A DNA stretch of 64,000 nt from an uncultured Mycoplasmatota bacterium. GTDB lineage: Bacteria > Bacillota_I > Bacilli_A > RF39 > UBA660. Under the pieces are notes generated by a model that was not told the DNA's origin, searched no databases, and worked only from the letters and a program-made list of their open reading frames with translations. A program made the translations under genes and the position numbers. Shown here piece after piece: positions 52,690-62,536 of this stretch; position 1 is the first letter of the stretch, and the number at the start of each line of letters is the position of its first letter. The stretch spans positions 105,283-169,282 of the forward strand of contig USDJ01000001.1 of NCBI GenBank assembly GCA_900553395.1, given 5' to 3'.

Positions 52690-53460
52690 ATGGCTAGTAG
52701 GATGGACAGATATCATAAAGATAGTAATGCGCCTCAAGGTCGCAGTATAAAAAATAAAAGTCTATATAAACAAATAGAAGATTTAGATAGTTATACTAAT
52801 ATAGAAGGTGTAGCCACTATAGAAAAGACTAATGAGATTGATTTATCAAAAGTTAAAGAAATGCTAAAGAATAGAGAAAATTATAAAAAACAAAGGCAAT
52901 ATATAAATTTGATGGGTAAAGAAGAAAAAAGAGAAGAGAAAAAAGAGATACCTATTGAAGAAGAGAAGAATTATGATGTTAAAGACTTACTATCTAAGAT
53001 AAAGCCCAATGAAGAAAATGATAATAGGAGTTTAAGAAAAGAGCAATATGAAGCTTTAAAAAAATATAATGCTAAAAATAGACGAGATAATGATAATAAG
53101 GATTCAGATGATTTAAAAGAATTACTTAACACTTTAGTTAATGATGATGATTTAAATGCTTTAGCCGATACAAATGATGTAGGACTTTTAGATGAATTAA
53201 AATCTAATACTATGGTTGGCGACGCTTCATCAATAAAGAAAATATTAGATGAAGAAAAGCAAAATATAAAAAATGAAAATACAATGGAACTTGATAAATC
53301 ATTTTATACATCTAGTTTTGGATTTACAGCAACTGATTTTGAAGAATTAAAAAATATTAATCATAAAATTAAGAAAGATAATAAATTTATAATAGTTTTA
53401 CTTGTAGTTTTGATTTTACTAATAGTATCAGGACTGGTATTTTTTCTAATAATAAAATAG
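52690..53460 (+). CDS. Unknown C-tail-anchored membrane protein
   Basis: A 256-residue protein, highly charged (Lys, Glu, Asp) and helical from 1-215, with one hydrophobic helix at about 233-254 at the very end. It has the layout of a cytosolic coiled region attached by its C-terminus. AGGGTGAT precedes the ATG. No family recognised. It is convergent with the gerA operon. Confidence 0.45.
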   Translation: MASRMDRYHKDSNAPQGRSIKNKSLYKQIEDLDSYTNIEGVATIEKTNEIDLSKVKEMLKNRENYKKQRQYINLMGKEEKREEKKEIPIEEEKNYDVKDLLSKIKPNEENDNRSLRKEQYEALKKYNAKNRRDNDNKDSDDLKELLNTLVNDDDLNALADTNDVGLLDELKSNTMVGDASSIKKILDEEKQNIKNENTMELDKSFYTSSFGFTATDFEELKNINHKIKKDNKFIIVLLVVLILLIVSGLVFFLIIK

Positions 53461-53490
53461 GCAATCTAAGATTTACCTATTTTTATTTTT
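53454..53490. terminator. Bidirectional terminator between the 52690 gene and gerAB
   Basis: AAAATAGG and CCTATTTT pair around an inner AATCT/AGATT hairpin. T runs lie on both sides in the proper strand. Confidence 0.7.
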
Positions 53491-54551
53491 AAGCATATAA
53501 TTATGGTTAATAGTGAAACGATAATAGAAATGGAAACATACGCATATTTTAGTATAAAATTATTTAAATATATATCATAACGAGATAATAAGTTCACCAT
53601 AACTAGTACTACAGCGCAGCATAATAAACCTAAGTTTTTAAGACTAATTTTAATTTTTTTACTAAAATTTTTGATACATACAGAGCAAAAATATAATGCT
53701 AATATATTATAAATAAATGAATCGAATATCCACTGAATAACCAATATACTTTCTATTCTAGAAGATGTTCCTATAAAATATATGTGCTTTAATACATGAA
53801 ATTCTGGATATTCATATAGTGAAGTAAGTTCATATCCAAATGTAGAAATAGTCGCAAATATTACAAAAAATAAAGTTATTGTAGATAATAAGTAAGAAAG
53901 CGTTATAGCTTTTTTAATTTTAGGATTTTCTATATCTTTTTTTGGTATGATAGTTAAAATAAACATAGGGCTTATATTTAAAGCATAAAAACAATTAATT
54001 GATTTAACTAAATTTTTACCAGAAAATTGAAAAAATGGTTTTAAGTTAGATATTTCAAACGATGGAATAAGCATAAATAGAGAAATTATAAACAAAATAA
54101 TTCCTATGTAAAAAAGTACTGAACTAGTACGTGCTATGACTACTATACCTTTATAAAGAATATATGCCATAGCAATCATAAACATAATAGATATTATCAT
54201 TATAGGAGTGTTATTTAAAAATTGACCATGTATAAAATTATTTAAATTTATATAGTTTATTATGCAATATACAAAAACTATTATAAATAGAAATATAAGC
54301 ACAACTTTGCTTGATATATTTCCAAATAAAGAATTTATTTTTTCTGTGATATTAAAGTCTGGCTTATAATTTGAAATGTAATTTACAGCAAGTATGAATA
54401 TAAAACCTACTATTAGACTTAAAAGTGGCACAATCCAGCTATCTTGTTTAACTAGTCTAATTAAACTATTAAATGTTAAACCTATGAAGAAAGCCCTTGT
54501 CGAAAAGTAATTTAATACACCAATTTCTAAATTGCTTATTTTTTTATTCAT
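53466..54551 (-). CDS. gerAB: Germinant receptor permease-like subunit (GerAB/GerKB)
   Basis: A 361-residue membrane protein with about ten helices of the spore-permease family (APC superfamily). NYFSTRAFFIGLTFNS and WIFDSFIYNILALYF fall in the usual places. It binds germinants with the A and C subunits in the spore inner membrane. It is the last gene of the operon and overlaps gerAC by eight bases. Confidence 0.85.
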   Translation of the reverse strand: MNKKISNLEIGVLNYFSTRAFFIGLTFNSLIRLVKQDSWIVPLLSLIVGFIFILAVNYISNYKPDFNITEKINSLFGNISSKVVLIFLFIIVFVYCIINYINLNNFIHGQFLNNTPIMIISIMFMIAMAYILYKGIVVIARTSSVLFYIGIILFIISLFMLIPSFEISNLKPFFQFSGKNLVKSINCFYALNISPMFILTIIPKKDIENPKIKKAITLSYLLSTITLFFVIFATISTFGYELTSLYEYPEFHVLKHIYFIGTSSRIESILVIQWIFDSFIYNILALYFCSVCIKNFSKKIKISLKNLGLLCCAVVLVMVNLLSRYDIYLNNFILKYAYVSISIIVSLLTIIICLKIKIGKS

Positions 54552-55719
54552 GATTTTCCTCCAGACTTTTTTGTGAAGATCCCTTACTTTTTAGTACTAT
54601 GTCAGTTTTGATTTCAACGTTTATATTTTTAAGTTCTTCATTCCAGTTATCTTTTATTGAATTATAATATTTTGGATGATCTTGGTATAATTTAAGACCA
54701 AATCCGAAAATATCGCTTTCATTTTCTTGTGCAACACTAAGTCCTTCTTTTATATAGTGCTTAACTTCTTTATTTAATTTTTTATTAAGTTCACTAAGTT
54801 CCTTATCACTATTTAAATCTATATCGCAATTCACTTCGACTATTTTAGCTTCTCCCTTTGCATTTATTTTTATAACAGGTTTATTATTTTCAAGTGAAAC
54901 TTTTACATCAGAAGAAAACTTTGTAGTATTTATTACTACATATCCATTATTATATTTAACTTTTACATACATTTCAGCAATTTTGTTATTTATTACATTT
55001 ATTCCAACGCTTTCAGTTTTACTGGTGAAATCTATTAGTTTGTCACCTTTAAAGATTCCGATAGTATCAAGCTTAATATAGGATTTAGGTTCACTAGTTT
55101 CTACGTTTTTATTAGATGAGCCTTTTTTCTCATCACCTATTATTTTTATAGAATTCATTACAGGTTCTATACCAGATCTTTCAAGATTTGATAATAATTC
55201 GTTAAAGTTAATGTTAGAAACTAAACCCTGTAATTCTGTAGTTGATAGTAAATTATCAGTTATATTTTGTGATGGAAAATCTGATAGTGGAGTTATTATT
55301 TTTAACGTATCTTTTGCTTTACAGTCTCTTGTAATAGTAACATAAAAATTTTTTTTCGAAGTAGACTCTCTTAAGAAAATATCAATTACAGGTTTTATTC
55401 CTTCACGTGCTATATCTTCTGATATTATTAATACAGAAAAGTGGCCTAAGTATAATTCCTTTGGACTTATTAAACCGATATCTTTAAATGCAGCAAAAAT
55501 AGTATCTCCAGTACCACTATAAACAACAATTTTAGCTTTGCTAGATTCAGCATCACTACCATTTTTAGGGGAATTTGATATTAAGACACTAACTTCATAT
55601 TTATCATCGCTCTTGTCAATAGCAACTCCAGTTACTATTGAATAATTATTAAGTTCTTTATAATCCCAGCACCCTGATAATGCTAATATAATAAGTATAC
55701 TAATTATTATTTTCTTCAT
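54544..55719 (-). CDS. gerAC: Germinant receptor lipoprotein subunit (GerAC)
   Basis: A 391-residue Ger(x)C protein. The lipobox is LALSGCWDYKEL, with the anchoring cysteine at about 17. NYSIVTGVAIDKSDDKYEVS is typical of the family start. It is longer than some relatives because of a Ser/Lys-rich insert near 195-210. It overlaps gerAA by 20 bases and gerAB by eight, so the three are coupled. Confidence 0.9.
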   Translation of the reverse strand: MKKIIISILIILALSGCWDYKELNNYSIVTGVAIDKSDDKYEVSVLISNSPKNGSDAESSKAKIVVYSGTGDTIFAAFKDIGLISPKELYLGHFSVLIISEDIAREGIKPVIDIFLRESTSKKNFYVTITRDCKAKDTLKIITPLSDFPSQNITDNLLSTTELQGLVSNINFNELLSNLERSGIEPVMNSIKIIGDEKKGSSNKNVETSEPKSYIKLDTIGIFKGDKLIDFTSKTESVGINVINNKIAEMYVKVKYNNGYVVINTTKFSSDVKVSLENNKPVIKINAKGEAKIVEVNCDIDLNSDKELSELNKKLNKEVKHYIKEGLSVAQENESDIFGFGLKLYQDHPKYYNSIKDNWNEELKNINVEIKTDIVLKSKGSSQKSLEENHE

Positions 55720-57169
55720 TTGTATCCCTCATTCTAGTAATATTATTTGTTAAAAACTCCGGTCTAGTTTTCAGCTTTTTTCTAGATAGTCTAATTATGT
55801 TATCTTTAAGTGAATTGATTTTAAGAGGACTTATTGGCGTTAGATAATCAATGCCTAAACTTTCCATACTAGCAAGCTTAGCGATGAATACTATAAATGC
55901 TACTACAACACCAATAAGGCCTAATATAGTAGCTGCTATTAAAAATATTATTCTCCATTCTCTTAGGGCATCAACTACATCTATATCATAGAAAACAAGT
56001 TCTGAAATTGACGTAGTTGCCACTATTATTATTACAATAGGAGAAACTATACCTGCAGCTACAGCTGCATCTCCTAAAATAAGTGCTCCAACTATATTCA
56101 TAGCGCTACCAGAAAAGCTTGGTGCGTGAATGTCTGCTTCTCTTAGCATCTCAAATGTAACTACAAATAGAAGCACTTCAATGAATGTTGGAAATGGTAC
56201 TCCGTCCCTTTGTATTGCAAGAGATATTAGCAATTGGTCCGGTATGACTTCGTGATTGAAGGTCATAAGTGCGACGTATAAGGCAGGTGTTACTAAAGCT
56301 AGAAAAAAGCATATTAATCTTAATATTCTACTAAATGTTGAATTAAAAGGTTTTTCATAATAATCTTGTGGAGAATGAAAAAAATCACTCAAAACAGCGG
56401 GTAGTATTAATACAAATGGTGTATTTTCAACTAAAATTATTATTTTTCCATTTAAAAGTGATGTACAGGCTAAATCTGGTCTTTCTGTACTGATCATTTT
56501 TGGAAATAGAGATTTTTGCTTCTTTTCTAATAACTCTCTTATGTAGCCACTATCTATAATCCCATCGATATTTATTTTTTTTAGTTCTTTTATTACTTGC
56601 TCAACATGTTTATTATTAGCTATATCTTTTATAAATGCTACTGTGACTTTTGTTTTAGTTCTAGTACCTACTTTTGTATCCTTAAACCATAGATTTGGAT
56701 CTTTAATCCTTTTCCTAATTAGTCCTAAGTTTTTATTGTGATTTTCTGTGAAACTGTCTTTTGGCCCTCGTATTATAGGTTCGCTAGATGCTTCGCTTAC
56801 ACCTCTATCTAGAGTATCTTTAGTTTCGACTACGATAGCCTTTTTAGAACCATCTATAAGAATAACAGTATAGCCACTTGATAAATAATAAAATAAATCA
56901 TCATAATTTTCACAAAAATTCATATTACTATTAAAGATACTATTTTTAACTAAATTATAAAATGAATCAAATAATTTTTTCTTATCAAGATTAACAATGG
57001 ATTTATTTAAAAAATCGCTAATTTTGTCATCACTACATACACTTTCAAGAAAAATATATCCTATTTTATTGCTTCCTTTTTCTATTATTCTGGTTACGAT
57101 GTCACTGCTATTGCCATTCATTTTACTAACTTTATCTAATATTTTATCTACTGAGGTATCTAGTTCCAT
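55700..57169 (-). CDS. gerAA: Germinant receptor subunit GerAA
   Basis: A 489-residue membrane protein with a soluble N-terminal half (about 1-280) and five or so helices at about 285-440. The GerA motifs RGPKDSFTENHNKNLGLIRKR-like and PDQLLISLAIQRDGVPFP are present. The ATG at 57169 lies five bases after GGGTGAT; the ATG at 57181 is inside that ribosome site and is rejected. The operon order is A-C-B and all three frames are intact. Confidence 0.9.
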   Translation of the reverse strand: MELDTSVDKILDKVSKMNGNSSDIVTRIIEKGSNKIGYIFLESVCSDDKISDFLNKSIVNLDKKKLFDSFYNLVKNSIFNSNMNFCENYDDLFYYLSSGYTVILIDGSKKAIVVETKDTLDRGVSEASSEPIIRGPKDSFTENHNKNLGLIRKRIKDPNLWFKDTKVGTRTKTKVTVAFIKDIANNKHVEQVIKELKKINIDGIIDSGYIRELLEKKQKSLFPKMISTERPDLACTSLLNGKIIILVENTPFVLILPAVLSDFFHSPQDYYEKPFNSTFSRILRLICFFLALVTPALYVALMTFNHEVIPDQLLISLAIQRDGVPFPTFIEVLLFVVTFEMLREADIHAPSFSGSAMNIVGALILGDAAVAAGIVSPIVIIIVATTSISELVFYDIDVVDALREWRIIFLIAATILGLIGVVVAFIVFIAKLASMESLGIDYLTPISPLKINSLKDNIIRLSRKKLKTRPEFLTNNITRMRDTNEENNN

Positions 57170-57266
57170 AAAATCACCCATATTTATTATTTACTATAAT
57201 GAAAAAAATATTATTTTTCTTTACTTTAAATTAAAACTATAATATAATAATTAACTAGGTGATATC

Positions 57267-58049
57267 ATGGTACCTGCTTTAAAAATAGAAAATTTAAGTT
57301 ATAAAAATATATTGAATAATCTTTCACTTGAATTAGATGAAAAAAAGTTTTATATACTAACTGGACCTAACGGGAGTGGAAAAACGACTTTAGTTATGTC
57401 AATTGCAGGATTTACTAAATATAGTGGTAATATCTCTATATTGGGTAATTTTTCTTGTAAAGATAATATAGTATCTTTAAGAAAAGATATGAGCATTTTA
57501 ACTGATATCAGTGATTTGTTAGATGGAACAGCTCTATTTAATATAATATATCCATTAATTAATTTAGGCTACGAAGAAAATATAGCTAAAAAAGAAACTT
57601 ATACTCTTGCTAAAAAATTAAATATAGAATATCTTTTGACTAGAAATGTCGGGGACTTATCTATAAAAGAAAAAAAGTTAGTCCAGGTAGCATCTACTAT
57701 AATTAGTGCACCAAAACTTATAATAATAGATGATACACTAGATGACTTAACAGATTATTATAAGAATATAGTTTTAAGCTATTTAAAGAAACTTAAAAAA
57801 TGTACTATATTACTTGTAACAAATAATGAAAAATTATTTCAGTATGCTGATAAAATCATAATAATGAAAAACGGCAAGATAAGTGAAAATGATACTTTGG
57901 AAAACTTATTGACAAATGAAAGAATATTTTCTCAATCTTATATTAAAACTCCTTTTTTAGCAGATTTGTCACATAAGCTTAGGTCTTATGACCTATTAGA
58001 TGAAGATATAATGGACATTGATGAGATGGTGAATAAGTTATGGGAATAA
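57267..58049 (+). CDS. ECF-type ABC ATPase (EcfA), partly degenerate
   Basis: A 260-residue ATPase. Walker A GPNGSGKTT is intact. The signature is LSIKEKK rather than LSGGQ, and Walker B is LIIIDDTLDDL, with D at the catalytic glutamate place. It would power an energy-coupling-factor vitamin or metal transporter with the next two genes. No S component is nearby. It overlaps the next gene by ten bases. Confidence 0.75.
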   Translation: MVPALKIENLSYKNILNNLSLELDEKKFYILTGPNGSGKTTLVMSIAGFTKYSGNISILGNFSCKDNIVSLRKDMSILTDISDLLDGTALFNIIYPLINLGYEENIAKKETYTLAKKLNIEYLLTRNVGDLSIKEKKLVQVASTIISAPKLIIIDDTLDDLTDYYKNIVLSYLKKLKKCTILLVTNNEKLFQYADKIIIMKNGKISENDTLENLLTNERIFSQSYIKTPFLADLSHKLRSYDLLDEDIMDIDEMVNKLWE

Positions 58050-58831
58050 AGTTTGTTAATGTAAGTTATGAAACACTAAAAGATTTAAATTTAAGTTTTG
58101 ACGGTACTGGTATAACTTCAATAGTATCAAAAAATGACATTGAAATAAAAACAATATTTGATTTAATATATGCTTTAAAAATTCCAGAGAATGGTGAAAT
58201 TAAGCTTGGAAGAACTAGTATAAGTAAAGAAATAAAGCCTAAAAGTATTATTAACTTAAGAAAAAATATATCATACTTGTCAGACTGTGCACATCTATTT
58301 AATATTAGTATTATGGAAGATTTAAAAGTTATTAGTAAAAAAAGCAGTCCCAAAAAACTTGATGAAATGTTAAAGCTTTTTAACCTGGAAAAAGATATAC
58401 TAAAAAAGAATTATGCAGATTTAAGTAAGAGTGAAAAGAAAAAGATACTATTAATATCTTTATTATTAAAAGATTCAAAATATATTTTACTTATTAATCC
58501 AACTAATGATCTTGATTATAAATCATCTCAGGCATTAATTAAAGTTTTAAAGAGTTTAAAAAGAGAGGATAAGACTATTATTTTAAGTTCTAACGATCCT
58601 GACTTTTTACTTCAAGTAAGCGACGATGTAATCCTATTTGAGAATGGAAAAGTTTTAAGTTATGGAAATAAGTATGAAATTTTAAGCAGTAAGGTGCTAA
58701 GCAGGTTTGAGTTTAATAATCCAGAGATATTAAACTTTAGAAGTAAAGTAGAAGAGATTAAAAATAGAAAGTTAAATTATAGAGATAATATATTAGATTT
58801 AATAAAGGATATTTATAGAGATGTTAAATGA
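58040..58831 (+). CDS. Second ECF-type ATPase, Walker A lost
   Basis: A 263-residue ABC-fold protein. The place of Walker A reads SIVSKNDIEIKTIF, which has no GxxxxGK(S/T). The signature is LSKSEKKK, and Walker B is YILLINPTNDLDY, without the glutamate. It should not hydrolyse ATP by itself and may be a structural partner of the first ATPase. It overlaps ecfT by 11 bases. Confidence 0.7.
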   Translation: MGIKFVNVSYETLKDLNLSFDGTGITSIVSKNDIEIKTIFDLIYALKIPENGEIKLGRTSISKEIKPKSIINLRKNISYLSDCAHLFNISIMEDLKVISKKSSPKKLDEMLKLFNLEKDILKKNYADLSKSEKKKILLISLLLKDSKYILLINPTNDLDYKSSQALIKVLKSLKREDKTIILSSNDPDFLLQVSDDVILFENGKVLSYGNKYEILSSKVLSRFEFNNPEILNFRSKVEEIKNRKLNYRDNILDLIKDIYRDVK

Positions 58832-59495
58832 ATTATTTAAAAAAATTACAGCTTTTTCAAGGCTTGTATCAATTGTTTTAATATCTCTTACTTTACTTTT
58901 AGCAAAATCAATATATCTCATTATCTTTATTACTATATTGCTAATAATAGATATACTTTTAACAAATATAGATATAAAATATTATTTTAGATTCTTAAAA
59001 AATATACTTATATGGCTAGCTTTTATACTACTTATTTATATACTTATGCTTGGTATGAGTTTTAAAACAGTTGTTTTTATTTATAAGCTTATACTAATAC
59101 TACTTTTTATTCAATCATTTTTATTAAAAACTAATTTTGACAAATTAAATTATGCTATTTATAAAATATTAAGACCATTAGAATTTTTAAAAGTAAATGT
59201 AAATAGTCTTTCATATAATATCGCTTTATATATCGAGTTGATTAAGATTATTGATAAAAATGGTAATGAAATAAAAAAATCACTACAGTTTTATGGGTTA
59301 AGAAGCAGTGGTGTAAAGCATTTTATAATTCCTGTTATAATGAAAAGCTTAAACGACGTAAATGATTTTGAAAATAATATAAAATTGAAAATGTATGAAA
59401 GAAAGGTAGAAAATCAAAATTGGGGTTCAAATATTATTATGATAATATTTGCCATGATTTTTATGATTGCTATTTTTAAGGAAGTGATATTGTGA
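58821..59495 (+). CDS. ecfT: ECF transporter transmembrane component (EcfT)
   Basis: A 224-residue membrane protein with four or five helices and a cytosolic part that includes SLQFYGLRSSGVKHF, in the place of the coupling helices, where other EcfT proteins have ARG motifs. It is shorter than most (about 265). It overlaps truA by four bases, a common arrangement in Bacillota. Confidence 0.75.
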   Translation: MLNELFKKITAFSRLVSIVLISLTLLLAKSIYLIIFITILLIIDILLTNIDIKYYFRFLKNILIWLAFILLIYILMLGMSFKTVVFIYKLILILLFIQSFLLKTNFDKLNYAIYKILRPLEFLKVNVNSLSYNIALYIELIKIIDKNGNEIKKSLQFYGLRSSGVKHFIIPVIMKSLNDVNDFENNIKLKMYERKVENQNWGSNIIMIIFAMIFMIAIFKEVIL

Positions 59496-60232
59496 GATAT
59501 TTTATGTGTTTTTCTTATGACGGCTCTAAATATAATGGATATCAAAAGCAGCCCAGAAAAAAAACAGTACAAGGTGAGCTTGAAAAAGCATTAACAAAAA
59601 TCAATTCAGAAAAAAAGGTTAGTGTAGTTGCTTCTGGCAGAACTGATGCAGGAGTTCATGCTTATAATCAAAGAGCTCATTTTGATCTTGATAAAGAAAT
59701 CAACTGTACTAGACTTAGACAGTCTTTGAATGGCTTGATACCAGATGATATATATGTAAAAAGTATATGTGAGGTAAGTGATGAGTTTCATGCCAGATTT
59801 GATGTAAAAGCAAAAGAATATATATATAAAATAAATATGGGATCATATAATCCAATAGAAAAAGATTACGTATTTCAATATGGTAAGAGATTAGATATAG
59901 CAGAGATGGAGCGAGCACTTAAATATATCGAAGGTACACACGATTTTAGGTCGTTTGTAAAAATAGATGAAGAAAAAGATAATTATACGAGAACAATAGT
60001 TCAAACATCACTTATAAGAGATCCCAAAAATGTAAATTACATAACAATATCATTACTTGGCACTGGCTTTATGCGATATATGGTAAGAAATATTGTAGGA
60101 CTTTTAATTGAAATAGGTGAAGGAAAATACAAAAGTGAAGATGTAATTTCGGTATTAGAAGCTAAAGACAGAAGACAAGCTGGTATATGTGCACCAGCAT
60201 GTGGACTTTATTTAAATGATGTTTATTATTAA
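59492..60232 (+). CDS. truA: tRNA pseudouridine synthase A
   Basis: A 246-residue enzyme that makes pseudouridine at positions 38-40 of tRNAs. FSYDGSKYNGYQKQP starts it, the catalytic aspartate is in SGRTDAGVHA, and GTHDFRSF and GTGFMRYMVRNIVG follow. Start codon is GTG. Normal length. Confidence 0.95.
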   Translation: MRYFMCFSYDGSKYNGYQKQPRKKTVQGELEKALTKINSEKKVSVVASGRTDAGVHAYNQRAHFDLDKEINCTRLRQSLNGLIPDDIYVKSICEVSDEFHARFDVKAKEYIYKINMGSYNPIEKDYVFQYGKRLDIAEMERALKYIEGTHDFRSFVKIDEEKDNYTRTIVQTSLIRDPKNVNYITISLLGTGFMRYMVRNIVGLLIEIGEGKYKSEDVISVLEAKDRRQAGICAPACGLYLNDVYY

Positions 60233-60235
60233 GAG

Positions 60236-60258
60236 AAGAAGTTATAACTTCTTTTTTT
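60236..60258 (+). terminator. Terminator after truA
   Basis: AGAAGTT and AACTTCT form a short stem followed by seven Ts. Confidence 0.65.
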
Positions 60259-60332
60259 AAATCTTAAGTTTTACTTGCTTTTTTTTTAGTATTAGATTAT
60301 AATTATTCTAGAATAATAAGAGGGTGAATATC

Positions 60333-61277
60333 ATGGATAGTGTAAAAGTATATTTAGAGAATGGTCAAGAAAAAGAAGTAAATGGAATATATTACATTTT
60401 TAATTCTAAATATTATTTTATGTATACAGAAAAAGAAATAGATGAAAATGGGTATGTAGTTTTGCACTTAGCCCAAATCGGGAAAGAAGTAAAAAGTACC
60501 CCATCTGGTAATCAAGAAACTGGATTTTTAATAGGATTAGAAATCGCAGATCCAGAAGAGTGGAAATTAGTTCAAGGTTCTATAACAAAAATAGTTGATG
60601 ATAAAAGGAATGGAACAGCAAGTCCAGAAATACAATATTTACCAATTAATATGCTTTCTAATTTAAAGATAGTAAGTAAGAAAACATTTAGATTGATGCA
60701 ATCAGTAATGCTTGAATCATTTAAGATTGATGTATCTAATACACAGCCTTTAGTTCAACAAGCACCATTATCTATAGAAGTTACGGATTCTGAAGAGGTG
60801 ACACAAGCTCCAGTTCAACCAGTAAATCCATTTGCCTCAGTGACACCAGTAGTACCTGAAGTATCAGAACCACTTCAAGAGAACAAACCAGAGGAAGTAC
60901 CAGTAGCGCAACCGAATACGGAAAGTATAGCTCCAGCTAGTGCTAACCTAGCAAACCCAATTGTAGTGCCATTTGCCCCAGTGACACCAGTAGTACCTGA
61001 GGTATCAGCGCCACTTCAAGAAAGTAAACCGGAGGAAGTACCGGTAGCGCAACCAAATATGGAAAGTATAGCTCCAGCTAGTGTTACACCAGTGACACCA
61101 GTAGACCCATTTGGAGATTCTCAAGTCTCTAGCGCTACAATACCTAGTGAAGATAGTAATATTATAATTGATTATAGAGCTAAATTTTTCGAAGAACAAG
61201 AAAAGAATAAACAATTGCAAGCTACTATAGATGAATTAAACAGTAAAATAAGTAATATTAAAAATATAATAGGATAG
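60333..61277 (+). CDS. Unknown protein with Pro-rich repeats and a coiled-coil end
   Basis: A 314-residue protein. Residues 1-140 form a compact domain with VKVYLENGQEKEVNGIYY, somewhat like DUF1292-type domains. Residues about 155-265 are Pro/Val/Glu-rich and hold two copies of a 47-residue repeat (TPVVPEVSxPLQExKPEEVP). The last 40 residues form a coiled coil (KFFEEQEKNKQLQATIDEL). The ATG at 60333 follows AGAGGGTG. Function unknown. Confidence 0.5.
   Translation: MDSVKVYLENGQEKEVNGIYYIFNSKYYFMYTEKEIDENGYVVLHLAQIGKEVKSTPSGNQETGFLIGLEIADPEEWKLVQGSITKIVDDKRNGTASPEIQYLPINMLSNLKIVSKKTFRLMQSVMLESFKIDVSNTQPLVQQAPLSIEVTDSEEVTQAPVQPVNPFASVTPVVPEVSEPLQENKPEEVPVAQPNTESIAPASANLANPIVVPFAPVTPVVPEVSAPLQESKPEEVPVAQPNMESIAPASVTPVTPVDPFGDSQVSSATIPSEDSNIIIDYRAKFFEEQEKNKQLQATIDELNSKISNIKNIIG
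60834..61100 (+). repeat. Two tandem 141-base repeats
   Basis: Copies start at 60834 and 60975 (47 codons apart) and differ by few bases, mostly silent. Slippage or recombination could change the copy number. Confidence 0.7.
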
Positions 61278-61305
61278 AATATGATGAAAATATTCTATTT
61301 TTTTT
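61274..61305 (+). terminator. Terminator after the Pro-rich repeat gene
   Basis: ATAGAATA and TATTCTAT form a stem and are followed by eight Ts. Confidence 0.75.
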
Positions 61306-61329
61306 GAATATAATTAATAGAGGGACGAT

Positions 61330-62208
61330 ATGAAAAACTTTATTAAATACTATTATAATTTATTAATAAGTGATTTTAGAAAAATAGAGGACTATTTTAT
61401 TTTTGATATAAGTGGAATAAAGTATAAATTTTTACCATTTTATGGTGATTTTGATAAGCTTTATAAAAATTATGTAACACTAAATAGAAGTAATAGATAT
61501 TGTCACGAAATTATTTTAAACAAAGATAATCAGTTTATAACAATTTATGATTCCGTTCCTTATCTTTTAATAAGATATAATAAGAGTATTAATAGTAAAC
61601 TAAAAATAGAAGATATTACTAATTATGATACTATTATATATGGCGAATTTGAATTAAATTGGAAAAAATTATGGGAAGAAAAAATTGACTATTATGAATA
61701 TCAAATAAGTCAATTAGGTTTTAAATATCCGATGATAAGGAGTAGTTTTAGTTATTATATTGGGCTTAGTGAAACGGCTATTTCTTTACTTAATTATGTA
61801 AATACTAAAAATATTAGAGGATATATATCTCATAATAGAATAAAATATAATGAAAATATAAATGACTTTTTAGATCCTACTAATATAATCATAGATAGCA
61901 GAATTAGAGATATTGGTGAATTTATAAAGCTAAACTATATAAACCAAAACATTAAAATAGATGAAGTTTTTAAGATATTAAGTGATATAAATATTACATA
62001 TGATGAGAGCCTTTTATTATTATCAAGACTTATTTATCCGTCATATTATTTTGATACATATGATAAAATAATTCAAGGAAAAGTTAGGGAAGAAAAAATA
62101 GAAGTATATATAAGAAAAAATGCTTACTATGAAGCATTTATTAAGCAAATATATAAGTATTTATATAATCGTTTTAGAATAATTGAGGTTGAATGGTTGA
62201 TGAATTAA
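61330..62208 (+). CDS. YutH-like spore coat-associated protein
   Basis: A 292-residue protein with the size and pattern of CotS/YutH-type kinase-fold coat proteins (LYKNYVTLNRSNRYCHEII, YDSVPYLLI, helical C-terminus with LSRLIYPSYYFDTYD). Catalytic kinase residues are not obvious. In Bacillus, yutH lies next to a NifU-domain gene (yutI), as here. The two overlap by four bases end to end. The call relies mostly on this context and the tail motif. Confidence 0.6.
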   Translation: MKNFIKYYYNLLISDFRKIEDYFIFDISGIKYKFLPFYGDFDKLYKNYVTLNRSNRYCHEIILNKDNQFITIYDSVPYLLIRYNKSINSKLKIEDITNYDTIIYGEFELNWKKLWEEKIDYYEYQISQLGFKYPMIRSSFSYYIGLSETAISLLNYVNTKNIRGYISHNRIKYNENINDFLDPTNIIIDSRIRDIGEFIKLNYINQNIKIDEVFKILSDINITYDESLLLLSRLIYPSYYFDTYDKIIQGKVREEKIEVYIRKNAYYEAFIKQIYKYLYNRFRIIEVEWLMN

Positions 62209-62450
62209 ATTATTTGAACCTCTTTTACTGATGGAACTTCATCAATAATAGTAGCTTCAATTCCGTCTTTTAATGTAAAATCAAGCATCTCACAATTTAC
62301 ACATGCACCCATCATTTTAATATAAACAATATTATCTTCATATTTGACGAATTCTATATTACCACCTTCACTTATCAAAAAAGGCCTTAATTTATCAATA
62401 ATTTCTTTTATTTTTTGTTCTTCTAATTCTTGTTTTTTCAATTTAATCAC
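62205..62450 (-). CDS. NifU C-terminal-domain iron-sulfur scaffold
   Basis: An 81-residue protein of the NfuA/YutI type. IDKLRPFLISEGGNIEFVKY and GACVNCEMLDFTLKDGIE carry the CxxC that holds a 4Fe-4S cluster between two subunits. It delivers clusters to client proteins. Start ATG at 62450 with GGTGAT upstream. Confidence 0.9.
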   Translation of the reverse strand: MIKLKKQELEEQKIKEIIDKLRPFLISEGGNIEFVKYEDNIVYIKMMGACVNCEMLDFTLKDGIEATIIDEVPSVKEVQII

Positions 62451-62536
62451 CTATGCCGTATTATATAATAACTAGTTAAGATTGTAAAGCCTTTTTTTAT
62501 AAGAAAAAATGTGTTATAATATGTCCAGGTGGTAGT

